Shown: in pieces, positions 48,462 to 56,141 of the stretch | How positions within the stretch are numbered: the stretch's first letter is position 1 | How the letters are laid out: each line of letters starts with the position of its first letter | Assembly (NCBI GenBank): GCA_024707325.1 | Contig: JANPZY010000001.1 | Location: 2,232,501-2,296,500 of the forward strand | Direction: 5' to 3' | Source of the DNA: Opitutus sp. | GTDB taxonomy: Bacteria > Verrucomicrobiota > Verrucomicrobiia > Opitutales > Opitutaceae | Length of the DNA: 64,000 nt | Made by a program: the position numbers and the translations under genes | Notes under the pieces: model-generated | What the model saw: only the letters and a program-made list of their open reading frames with translations | Database searches by the model: none | What the model was told of the DNA's origin: nothing

Positions 48462-49898
48462 ATGTCCAACTCCAAGTCCCCCTTTCGCATCATCATCATT
48501 GGCGGAGGCGCCAGCGGCAGCCTCGTTGCGACTCATCTGTTGCGCCAGGCGCGACGGCCTCTCCAGATCATCCTGATCGAACGGCAGAGCGAGGTCGGTC
48601 GCGGCGTAGCCTACGGCACGCGCTGTTTGCAGCATTTTCTGAACGTGCCGGCGGGGCGCATGAGCGTTTTCCCGGACGAGCCCGATCACTTTCTTCGCTG
48701 GCTGCACCTGAATCACGGCCGGCCCGGCGTGCCGGAAAAGATCGAGCCGTCGGCCTTTGTCCCGCGGTTTCTCTACGGGCACTACATTCGCGACACGCTC
48801 GCGGATGCCCGCGCCAAAGCCGCGCCGCACGTCGGCCTCGCTGAAATCCGCGCCGATGCGATCGATCTCGAGGAAACGCCTGACGAACTCATCGTGCACA
48901 GCTCCGACGGACGACTTTTCCATGGCGACCGCGTCGTGCTCGCGGTTGGCAATCTGCCGGGCTCGTATCCCATTCCGAAGCCGCTCCCGGTGTATCGAGA
49001 TCCTCGATACGTCCACACGCCGTGGAATGCCGCCGCCCTCGATGGCATCGGGCCCGACGACGAAGTGCTCCTCGTCGGGCAGGGCCTGACCGCGGCTGAC
49101 TTCATTGTGCAACTCGCCGAGCGCGGACATCGCGGCACGATCCACGCGCTCTCGCGGCACGGCATTCGTCCGCACGCGCACCGCGCCGATGTCGGCACGT
49201 GGTCCATCCCGGCGAATCCGCCGATTCCGCCGACCACGCGTGCCTGGGTTCGTTTTATTCGCGAGGAAATTGCACGCGCTTCGTCGCAAGGCGTGGACTG
49301 GCGCGCGGTGGTCGACGCCGTGCGCCCGCACGCGCAGAAAGTCTGGCAGAGCCTCTCGTGGGACGAACGCGCGCGTTTCATGCGCCACGTGCGTCCGTTT
49401 TGGGAAGCGCACCGTCATCGTCTCGCGCCGGTCACCGCGAAGCTCATCGAGCAACTCGCGTCGGAAGGCCGCGTGGTCTTCTACGCCGGCCGCCTGCAGG
49501 TGCTCGAAGCCGATTCTCAAGGCGTGCAGGCGCTGCTGCGTCACCGCGGCTCGCTGCGCCATCAGGCGCTTCGTGTGGCCAAGGTCATCAACTGCACCGG
49601 CCCGCGCACCGATTATTCGAAATATCAGCATCCGCTTTTCATCCACCTGCTCGCGCGCGGCCTGATCGACCACGATCCGCTCGCGCTCGGCATCAGTGCG
49701 TTGCCGAATGGCGAAGTGCTGCGCTACCGCGGCGAATCCACCGCTCGCATCTTTACGCTCGGTGCACCGATGAAAGGCGTTCTCTGGGAAAGCACTGCGA
49801 TTCCGGAAATCCGCCAACAAGCGCCCGAGCTCGCCAAGCTCCTCCTGTCCTCCACCGCCGCGGCCCAACCACCCGCCACAATGTCAACCAATAGTTGA
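48462..49898 (+). CDS. FAD/NAD(P)-binding oxidoreductase-like protein
   Basis: 478 residues. The N-terminal dinucleotide-binding motif IIIIGGGASGSLVATHLLRQ is followed by SEVGRGVAYGTRCLQHFLNV, RMSVFPDEPDHFLRWL, VVLAVGNLPGS and a second glycine motif VLLVGQGLTAADFIVQLAE. The C-terminal INCTGPRTDYSKYQHPL and TLGAPMKGVLWESTAIPEIR complete the pattern of the FAD-NAD(P)-binding family (HpnW/ydhS-like). Characterised relatives are few; some are hydroxyacylglutathione- or siderophore-linked oxidoreductases. It follows the sulfur operon but after a terminator, so a sulfur role is not shown. Confidence 0.85.
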   Translation: MSNSKSPFRIIIIGGGASGSLVATHLLRQARRPLQIILIERQSEVGRGVAYGTRCLQHFLNVPAGRMSVFPDEPDHFLRWLHLNHGRPGVPEKIEPSAFVPRFLYGHYIRDTLADARAKAAPHVGLAEIRADAIDLEETPDELIVHSSDGRLFHGDRVVLAVGNLPGSYPIPKPLPVYRDPRYVHTPWNAAALDGIGPDDEVLLVGQGLTAADFIVQLAERGHRGTIHALSRHGIRPHAHRADVGTWSIPANPPIPPTTRAWVRFIREEIARASSQGVDWRAVVDAVRPHAQKVWQSLSWDERARFMRHVRPFWEAHRHRLAPVTAKLIEQLASEGRVVFYAGRLQVLEADSQGVQALLRHRGSLRHQALRVAKVINCTGPRTDYSKYQHPLFIHLLARGLIDHDPLALGISALPNGEVLRYRGESTARIFTLGAPMKGVLWESTAIPEIRQQAPELAKLLLSSTAAAQPPATMSTNS

Positions 49899-49905
49899 CA
49901 TTGTG
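49877..49905. repeat. perfect 12-bp palindrome spanning a stop codon
   Basis: CACAATGTCAAC (49877-49888), loop CAATA, GTTGACATTGTG (49894-49905). The TGA stop of the FAD gene lies inside the right arm. It is followed by ATTTGG, not a T run, so it is either a weak terminator, an mRNA-protecting hairpin or a protein-binding site. Confidence 0.6.
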
Positions 49906-49960
49906 ATTTGGCTAGGCGGCGAGTTACTCTAGGAGAGACGGACCCCCGCTGGGGCGGGAT

Positions 49961-50180
49961 GGTGCGGATGCGGGAGCGCGATGGTGCGCACTTCGGCATG
50001 ACCAGGGATGCACTTGGGCTCACGCTTGGACGGACCTTGGTCCGACTCGGGCCGCCGTGGGGCGCGACCCGGTCCGCACCTTGTCACGATCGAGGCCGGA
50101 CGTGAGGGCGACCTTGTCCGCACCTGGGCTCGACTCGGTGCGCACCGTGTCCCGACTCGGGCCGAACTGTGGCTCGACTC
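49961..50180 (+). repeat. 22-bp degenerate tandem array F
   Basis: Ten consecutive units, all exactly 22 bp (49961, 49983, 50005, 50027, 50049, 50071, 50093, 50115, 50137, 50159), the longest array in the window. Late units are closest to consensus, for example TGTCCGCACCT plus GGGCTCGACTC at 50115. It stops 4 bp before the end of the convergent gene at 50185. Confidence 0.9.
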
Positions 50181-50184
50181 GGGA

Positions 50185-50997
50185 TCAGCGCGCGGCCTGC
50201 GATCGCGTTTTCGCGGCTGCGAGTTGATCTGTGCGCGACCAACGGAAGAACGCCACGCCGAAGGCGGCAATCGCCACGGCGACGCTCATGAGCTGCATAC
50301 TCACGCCAGCGAGGAGTTGATCGTCCTTGGCCGAAAAATCGGCGACGACGCGCGGCGCGAATTCATAGGTTGGATACAGGATGTCGTGCGAGAACGCGAT
50401 GTAGGCAAACAGCGGCGTCATCGTGAGCACGCTGAGAAAGAAGTAGAGCATCTGGCTGCCGTGCGAGATGGGAGGAAGCACGCGCGACGGGCTGAGCATC
50501 GGCCACCAGAACAGGAGTGCCACGCCGAAGAACATCACGTGCTCGATGACGTGCACGATTTTGTTCTGCAGGGCCCATTCGTAGAGCGTGGGCATGTGCC
50601 ACGTGGAGATCACCAGCGCGTAGGTGAGGACGCAGAGGATCGGATGCAGGAGGACGCGGAGCACGCGGCGGAGCGCGGTGCTCCCGAGGACGGGATCGAT
50701 CATCCAGGACGGCACGCCGGAGAGGAAGAGGATCGGCACCAGATACGTGAGGATCTGGTGTTGGAGCATGTGCGCGCTGAAGAGGAAGCGTTCGCCGATC
50801 TGGTCCAGCGGCGAACCGACCGCGAGGTAGAACACCACGAGGGCGGCGTAGAAGCGCCGCGCGTGTTGGCGGGGAAACGGTTCGCCCGGTGCGAGGCGTT
50901 CACGCAGTGGTCCGGCGAGGATGGCCCAAAGCCAGCCGAGGAGCACGAGGCCACCGATGAGATAGGGTTCGTTGTGCCAATGGCGCCATTCGATCAT
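50185..50997 (-). CDS. ctaG: cytochrome c oxidase assembly factor, Caa3-type CtaG
   Basis: 270 residues from MIEWRHWHNEPYLIGGLVLL (ATG 50995-50997), with about seven hydrophobic spans. Caa3_CtaG features: SAHMLQHQILTYLVPILFLS with two His on a membrane helix, STWHMPTLYEWALQNKIVHV, and EHVMFFGVALLFWWPMLSPS. In Bacillus, CtaG is needed to build the CuA/CuB centres of caa3 oxidase. The oxidase genes are 4-8 kb away, in keeping with this role. A longer start at 51105 lacks support. Confidence 0.85.
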   Translation of the reverse strand: MIEWRHWHNEPYLIGGLVLLGWLWAILAGPLRERLAPGEPFPRQHARRFYAALVVFYLAVGSPLDQIGERFLFSAHMLQHQILTYLVPILFLSGVPSWMIDPVLGSTALRRVLRVLLHPILCVLTYALVISTWHMPTLYEWALQNKIVHVIEHVMFFGVALLFWWPMLSPSRVLPPISHGSQMLYFFLSVLTMTPLFAYIAFSHDILYPTYEFAPRVVADFSAKDDQLLAGVSMQLMSVAVAIAAFGVAFFRWSRTDQLAAAKTRSQAAR

Positions 50998-51513
50998 AGG
51001 GATGCAGGTGATAAGGGCCGCTGCACGAAAGGAGAGACGATTAGCAGGAGATTTCGGAATGCCGCTGCAAACCGGCGGGTGACGAGCGCCAGAAGTTATT
51101 CGCAATATGGAGATGAAAGATCCGCATCAAGCCGGTCAACCAGCGCTGGCGTTCGATTTCTGGAGGAAAGGGCTGAGGAAAGGGTCGCGCATGGAAAGGC
51201 GAGTGCAGACATCGAGCGGATGCCGGTATCGACTCACGAGGGGCCGATGCGTCCGGATTTGCGAGAATGGTGACGGCTGCGTTTCTGACCTGCGCGCCGT
51301 GAAATTGCGAGTGGTGATGGGGCCTTGGCGGAAGATTCGGTGAGATCGTGAACGTGAGCAACGGGGCGGCGGCATCCGGCGGGGAGTTGGCGGCGCGAGA
51401 GGAGCGCCAGCGAGCCGGGACTTCGCGAAGGCGCAGTGTTTGCGATTGCGCGCAAGGGGGCGGGTGGGCAGTGAGGCAGCGTGCCCAGCGAGATAGTTTT
51501 TCGGAACGCAGCC
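50998..51513. other. 516-bp divergent intergenic region
   Basis: Lies between the ctaG-like gene and the HupE-like gene, so it should hold promoters for both. I see no tRNA, riboswitch, array or convincing small gene; short open frames here have poor codon use. Confidence 0.4.
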
Positions 51514-52245
51514 ATGTGGCTCATTCGTATTGTCGCCACGGTTTCCATGCTTGTCGCTGCAGGCGCGCTCGCGCGGGTGGAGGCGACGGCGAGCGAGGTG
51601 GTTTCTGCGCAGAGCGATGCCGGGGCGACGAGGAGTGAACCTGAATCGGGTGGGGAAAACGGTGACCGGAGTATGGCGAGGAGAGCGGGATTCGGGGCGT
51701 TCCTTCAACTCGGGGTGGAGCACATCTGGACGGGTTACGATCACCTGCTGTTTCTGCTCGCGCTGCTGGTGGTGTGCCGGGATTTGCGGTCGGTGTTGGT
51801 CATCGTGTCGTGTTTCACGGTGGCGCATTCGGTCACGCTGGGGCTGGCGACGATGGACTGGGTGAGGCTGCCGCCGAAGGTGATCGAGGTGGCGATCGCG
51901 GCATCGATCGTGTTGGTGGGGGTGGAAAATTTGTGGCGGGGAGGCGAAGCGCTGCGCGGGCGGGCTGCGGTCACGCTGATCTTTGGATTGGTGCACGGAT
52001 TCGGGTTTGCGAATGTGCTGCGCGATTTCGGCGTGGGGCGCGATGGAGGAGGGATCGCGCTGCCGCTGTTCAGTTTCAACCTGGGCGTCGAACTCGGCCA
52101 GCTGGCGATCGCGGCGGTGGTGCTGCCGATCTACTGGCAGCTGGCGAGGGATGAGCAGCGGGCTCGCGCGGCAAGGAAATGGACCTCCCTCGCGACCGTG
52201 GGACTCGGCGGTTATTGGCTGCTGGAGCGTGCGGTGGGGGCGTGA
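51514..52245 (+). CDS. HupE/UreJ-like membrane protein
   Basis: 243 residues from MWLIRIVATVSMLVAAGALA (ATG 51514), an apparent signal peptide, followed by a polar linker and about six membrane helices. The HupE/UreJ_2 signatures GVEHIWTGYDHLLFLLALLV and LIFGLVHGFGFANVLRDFGV (His residues facing the membrane path) and the C-terminal NLGVELGQLAIAAVVLPIYW are present. Family members are thought to be nickel or cobalt transporters. Followed by a small gene and a TonB-dependent receptor on the same strand, which together look like a metal-uptake cassette. Confidence 0.85.
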   Translation: MWLIRIVATVSMLVAAGALARVEATASEVVSAQSDAGATRSEPESGGENGDRSMARRAGFGAFLQLGVEHIWTGYDHLLFLLALLVVCRDLRSVLVIVSCFTVAHSVTLGLATMDWVRLPPKVIEVAIAASIVLVGVENLWRGGEALRGRAAVTLIFGLVHGFGFANVLRDFGVGRDGGGIALPLFSFNLGVELGQLAIAAVVLPIYWQLARDEQRARAARKWTSLATVGLGGYWLLERAVGA

Positions 52246-52312
52246 TGCGCATTTTGGGTCCGACAGGCGGTTGGCGCGACGATGTTGCGGCGTTGAGCAT
52301 GGCGATTGCTGA

Positions 52313-52735
52313 ATGAAAGCGGTGAACATGAGCCGGACGCGGCAACGATATCGGGTGAGGCAATGGCCTTTCTGGGCGCTGCTCGTCGCCTGGCTGTGCG
52401 CGAATACCCCGCAAGGCGCGGTGACGCTGGCCGTGATCTGGGCGGGTGAAGCGCGGACGTTTTCGCATCAAGAGCGGCTGACGGCGACCGTGGCGGAGTT
52501 GTTGACCGGAGTGGCGGTGAAGGGAGTGCTGGCGAAGGCGGCGGAACTGCCGGAGCAGCCGGAGCGCGAGGCGCTGCCGGCTAACGTGACGTGGAAAGTG
52601 ATGCCGCTGCAGGTCGAGCAGACAGGTGAATTTCTCCCGCCGCGATTGCGGGAGGCGAAGGCACGAAGCGGTGAAGTGGCGGACGCGGGCGCGCTGCGGG
52701 CGCCGCCGCCGCACGGGCCGCCGCGGCTGGGCTGA
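52313..52735 (+). CDS. small exported protein of unknown function in the HupE/TonB cassette
   Basis: 140 residues from the ATG at 52313 (52328 is also possible). One hydrophobic segment near the start (WPFWALLVAWLCANTPQGAV) may be a signal or anchor; the rest is polar, with a Pro/Gly-rich C-terminus (LRAPPPHGPPRLG). I recognise no family. It sits 67 bp after the HupE-like gene and 139 bp before the receptor gene, so it is probably part of the same unit. Codon use matches its neighbours, which supports a real gene. Confidence 0.55.
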   Translation: MKAVNMSRTRQRYRVRQWPFWALLVAWLCANTPQGAVTLAVIWAGEARTFSHQERLTATVAELLTGVAVKGVLAKAAELPEQPEREALPANVTWKVMPLQVEQTGEFLPPRLREAKARSGEVADAGALRAPPPHGPPRLG

Positions 52736-52874
52736 CGGTGAAACGGATGTGAGCGCGAGCCGGAAGAGGGGTGGTCTGAGACCCGCTCCACCGGCGGCGT
52801 GTGTGTGACTGCTCGCGTGGGACGTGGCTTGCCGCGGCGGCGCGGGCGCAAACCAAAACCTGTCAGCTTGTTCG

Positions 52875-54965
52875 ATGCATTTCTCAATTTTTACTTCTGT
52901 TTCCCACGCCTGGAGGCGAGGGGTGTTGGTGACATTCATTGCCTGTGGTGCCGAAGCGGTGCGGGCCAAAACGGTCTCGCCGGATCCTTCGCCGGCCGGA
53001 GCGACGCTGCTGGAGCGGTTCGTGGTGGAAGGACGCGAGGCGGATCTCGTAGGCGCGGCGACGGCGGCGTCGCAGGGACTCGTAGGCGCGAGGGAACTGG
53101 AGGCGAGGCCGTGGTTGCGGCGCGGCGAGCTGCTCGAGGTGATTCCGGGCGTGGTGATCACGCAGCACTCAGGCGGTGGGAAGGCGAACCAGTATTTTCT
53201 GCGCGGGTTCAACCTGGATCATGGGACTGATTTCGCGGTAACGGTGGATGGACTGCCGGTGAACATGCGGACGCATGCGCACGGGCAGGGGTATTCGGAC
53301 TTGAACTTCGTGATCCCGGAGCTGGTGCGTCAGGTGGAGTATGGGAAAGGGCCGTTCGATGCGGCGGTGGGGGATTTCTCCGCTGCGGGTGCGGCGGAGT
53401 TTCGGTTGTTCGACGTGCTGCCGCGCGGGATCGCGAGCGCGACGATCGGTGAGAATGGATTCGCGCGCCTGGTGGTGGCGGACTCGACCGTGCAAGCGGG
53501 CGGAGCAACGACCACGTATGCGGTGGAGGCGACGCACGACGACGGACCGTGGGAGATCGACGAGAATTTCAATCGGTTCAACGGGTTCTTGCGGCATCAC
53601 TGGCGCGCGGGAGCGGGAGAGTTTCGAGTAACGGGCATGGCGTATCGCGGGACGTGGACGGCGACGGACCAGATCCCGCTGCGGGCGGTCGAGGCCGGAG
53701 CGATGGATCGGTTCGGCACCGTTGATCCGACGGCGGGGGGGACATCAGAGCGCGCCGGCATGTCGTTTGATGCGAAGATCGCGGGGGCGGGCGGCACGAC
53801 GCAGCTGAACGTCTATGCTCTGCGCTACCGGCTCGATCTGTATTCAAACTTTACCTACTTCCTGGATGATCCGGACGAAGGTGATCAGTTCAACCAGCGG
53901 GATCGCCGATGGGTATTGGGCGCGTCGTCGTCGCATGGGTGGACGGGGACGCGGGGAACGACGACCGTGGGCGCGCAGGTGCGCGCGGATTTCATCGACG
54001 AGGTGGGACTTTATCGGACCGCGGCGCGGCGGCGGTTGGCGACGGTGCGCGAAGACGAGGTGAGCGAGGCCAGCGCAGGCGTGTTCCTGAAGAACGAGAC
54101 CCGCTGGTCTCCCTGGCTGAGAACGGAGGCGGGCGTGCGTGTGGACGGGTATCGTTTTGACGTGGAGAGCGATCGGAGTGTGAACTCGGGCGAGCGGACG
54201 GCGGAAATTGCGACCCCCAAGGTGGCCGTGGTGCTGGGGCCGTGGGCAGGGACGGAGGTGTATGCAAATTTTGGAGACGGGTTTCACAGCAACGATGCCC
54301 GCGGCACGACGGTGCGCGTCGATCCGGCCACCGGAGAGGCGGCCGAGGCGGTGGATCCGCTGGTGCGGTCGCGCGGTGCCGAGATCGGAGTCAGGACCAC
54401 TCCGGCGAAGGGGTGGGTGAGTTCGCTGGCGGTGTGGGCGCTGACGTTGGATTCGGAACTCGTGTTCGTGGGCGATGCGGGCGGAACGGAGGAGGCCGGT
54501 GCGACGCGGCGGGTCGGTCTGGAGTGGGCGAATTTCTATCGGGTGACGCCGTGGCTGGCGCTCGATGCGGATTTGGCGGTGACACGAGCGCGGTATCGCG
54601 ACGCGGGTGAGGAAGATCGGATCGCGAATTCAATTCCGCGTGTGGTGACGGCGGGGGCGACGGTTCAGACGAAGTCGGGCTGGTTCGCGAGCGTGCGGCT
54701 GCGCTATTTCAGCGCGCAGCCATTGGTCGAGGATGGCAGTGTCCGGGCACCATCGTCGGTAACGACGAACCTGCGGCTCGGCTGGCGAGGAAAGGTGTGG
54801 GAGGCGTCGGCGGAAGTGCTGAACGTATTGGGTCGGGACAACTACGATATCGCGTATTTCTACGAGTCGCGGTTGCCGGGGGAGGCGGCGGAAGGCCTGG
54901 CGGATGTGCATTTCCATCCAGCGGAGCCGAGAACGCTGCGAGTGACCGTGTCGCGGTCGTTTTGA
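52875..54965 (+). CDS. TonB-dependent outer-membrane receptor
   Basis: 696 residues from MHFSIFTSVSHAWRRGVLVT (ATG 52875), a short signal region. Plug domain (about 45-165) with LEVIPGVVITQHSGGGKANQ, YFLRGFNLDHGTDFAVTVDG and a His-rich loop MRTHAHGQGYSDLNFVIPEL that may bind metal. A 22-strand barrel ends with RTLRVTVSRSF and a terminal Phe. It would use TonB energy to import a metal chelate or metal ion. The HupE-like gene upstream suggests nickel or cobalt; this is inference. Ribosome-binding site weak. Terminator at 54972. Confidence 0.88.
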   Translation: MHFSIFTSVSHAWRRGVLVTFIACGAEAVRAKTVSPDPSPAGATLLERFVVEGREADLVGAATAASQGLVGARELEARPWLRRGELLEVIPGVVITQHSGGGKANQYFLRGFNLDHGTDFAVTVDGLPVNMRTHAHGQGYSDLNFVIPELVRQVEYGKGPFDAAVGDFSAAGAAEFRLFDVLPRGIASATIGENGFARLVVADSTVQAGGATTTYAVEATHDDGPWEIDENFNRFNGFLRHHWRAGAGEFRVTGMAYRGTWTATDQIPLRAVEAGAMDRFGTVDPTAGGTSERAGMSFDAKIAGAGGTTQLNVYALRYRLDLYSNFTYFLDDPDEGDQFNQRDRRWVLGASSSHGWTGTRGTTTVGAQVRADFIDEVGLYRTAARRRLATVREDEVSEASAGVFLKNETRWSPWLRTEAGVRVDGYRFDVESDRSVNSGERTAEIATPKVAVVLGPWAGTEVYANFGDGFHSNDARGTTVRVDPATGEAAEAVDPLVRSRGAEIGVRTTPAKGWVSSLAVWALTLDSELVFVGDAGGTEEAGATRRVGLEWANFYRVTPWLALDADLAVTRARYRDAGEEDRIANSIPRVVTAGATVQTKSGWFASVRLRYFSAQPLVEDGSVRAPSSVTTNLRLGWRGKVWEASAEVLNVLGRDNYDIAYFYESRLPGEAAEGLADVHFHPAEPRTLRVTVSRSF

Positions 54966-54971
54966 GAAAAC

Positions 54972-55008
54972 AAAAAGGGCGGCCTCCCGTGAGGAGGCCG
55001 CCCTTTTT
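54972..55008. terminator. bidirectional terminator between TonB receptor and oxidase genes
   Basis: Stem GGGCGGCCTC/GAGGCCGCCC (54977-54986 with 54994-55003) flanked by five A on the left and five T on the right, so it can stop both convergent units. Confidence 0.95.
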
Positions 55009-55038
55009 CTGCGGGAAACCCGTGTGTGGAGGGCTTCT

Positions 55039-55422
55039 TTAGGTGATAAAGCGAACGTCGGCGGGAGCCGCGATCGAGGCCGCTTCCTCATAGGTGAGCG
55101 GCTTGCTGTCCTCGACGCCGAACAGGAGCATGAGCGCCCACGCGGTGCCGCCGGCAAGCACGAGTCCGATGAAGAACAGGATCGTGCAAAAGAGCTTATC
55201 CCAACGCAAGTGCATGAAGTAGAAGATAACGAAGAGGAACTTCACGACCGAGAGGATCACCAGCGAGGTGACGAGAAGCCATTTCGAGAACGGCAGGCCG
55301 ATGGCGACGATTTCGACGCCGGTGATGACGGCGAGCAGCATCGCGATCTGCACGTAGACCCAGAACTTGCTCTCTTCGGCGTGGTGTTCGCCGGGATGCG
55401 CGGGAGCGGTGGCTTGGCTCAT
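55039..55422 (-). CDS. ctaF: cytochrome c oxidase subunit IV family protein
   Basis: 127 residues, three hydrophobic spans (about 20-42, 47-70, 80-102). WVYVQIAMLLAVITGVEIVA, VVKFLFVIFYFMHLRWDKLF and FFIGLVLAGGTAWALMLLFG match the prokaryotic Cox4 family. A small, non-catalytic subunit that helps the oxidase assemble. Last gene of the ctaC-D-E-F unit, 45 bp after ctaE. Confidence 0.85.
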   Translation of the reverse strand: MSQATAPAHPGEHHAEESKFWVYVQIAMLLAVITGVEIVAIGLPFSKWLLVTSLVILSVVKFLFVIFYFMHLRWDKLFCTILFFIGLVLAGGTAWALMLLFGVEDSKPLTYEEAASIAAPADVRFIT

Positions 55423-55467
55423 GTTTCGGAGAAAGAAATGATGAATGCGGGAGGGCGGGGGCGCGGC

Positions 55468-56085
55468 TCAGAGATACTCGAGCAGGTAGACGACCGTGAA
55501 GATCACGATCCACACGATGTCGACGAAGTGCCAGTAGAGGCCCATGGATTCGACATCGATGGCCTGCTTCTCGGTGACGCGGCCGGTGAACGAGTAGAAA
55601 TACATCGCGGTCAGCCAGATCACGCCGATGAGCACGTGAAGACCGTGCGTGCCGGTGAGCGTGTAGAAGGTCGAACCGAGGATGCTGTTACTGATCGTCA
55701 GGCCCTTGTCGTGGACGAAGTGCGAGAACTCGTAGACCTGGCACCCGAGGAAGATCAGGCCGAAGAAGATCGTCGTCAGGAGCGAGAAGCGCATCGAGCG
55801 GACGTTGCCCTTCTGGATCGCGTTCACCGCGAGCGCCATCATGAGCGACGACATCAGGAGGATGAAGGTCGAGAACGACGTCAGCGGGATGTCGAAGACC
55901 GCACGCGGATCCGGATTACCCGGGGGCGGGTGAAGCCGGTAGATCATGTGCGTCGAGATCAGGGTCCCGAAGAACATGCAGTCCGACGCGAGGAACGCCC
56001 ACATCAGGAGCTTCTTGTTAGGGATGCCCGTCGAGGTCGTCGGATCGTTGTGATGATCGAGGGTGGCCGTGGCGTGGCTGCTCAT
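55468..56085 (-). CDS. ctaE: cytochrome c oxidase subunit III
   Basis: 205 residues, the short five-span form of subunit III. WAFLASDCMFFGTLISTHMI, LILGSTFYTLTG-type segment (SILGSTFYTLTGTHGLHVLI) and GLYWHFVDIVWIVIFTVVYL are family hallmarks. It sits beside subunit I and is thought to protect proton uptake. Between ctaD (56 bp upstream) and ctaF on the same strand. Confidence 0.95.
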   Translation of the reverse strand: MSSHATATLDHHNDPTTSTGIPNKKLLMWAFLASDCMFFGTLISTHMIYRLHPPPGNPDPRAVFDIPLTSFSTFILLMSSLMMALAVNAIQKGNVRSMRFSLLTTIFFGLIFLGCQVYEFSHFVHDKGLTISNSILGSTFYTLTGTHGLHVLIGVIWLTAMYFYSFTGRVTEKQAIDVESMGLYWHFVDIVWIVIFTVVYLLEYL

Positions 56086-56141
56086 TTTTTCGGAGATCGA
56101 AATTAAGAGGTCGAAGTTGGAGCCGGAGGGAAGGGGCCGGC

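Noticed and set aside
51107..51343. A 78-residue open frame between the ctaG-like and HupE-like genes
   Set aside because: Poor codon use, no ribosome-binding site, no hydrophobic or domain pattern.
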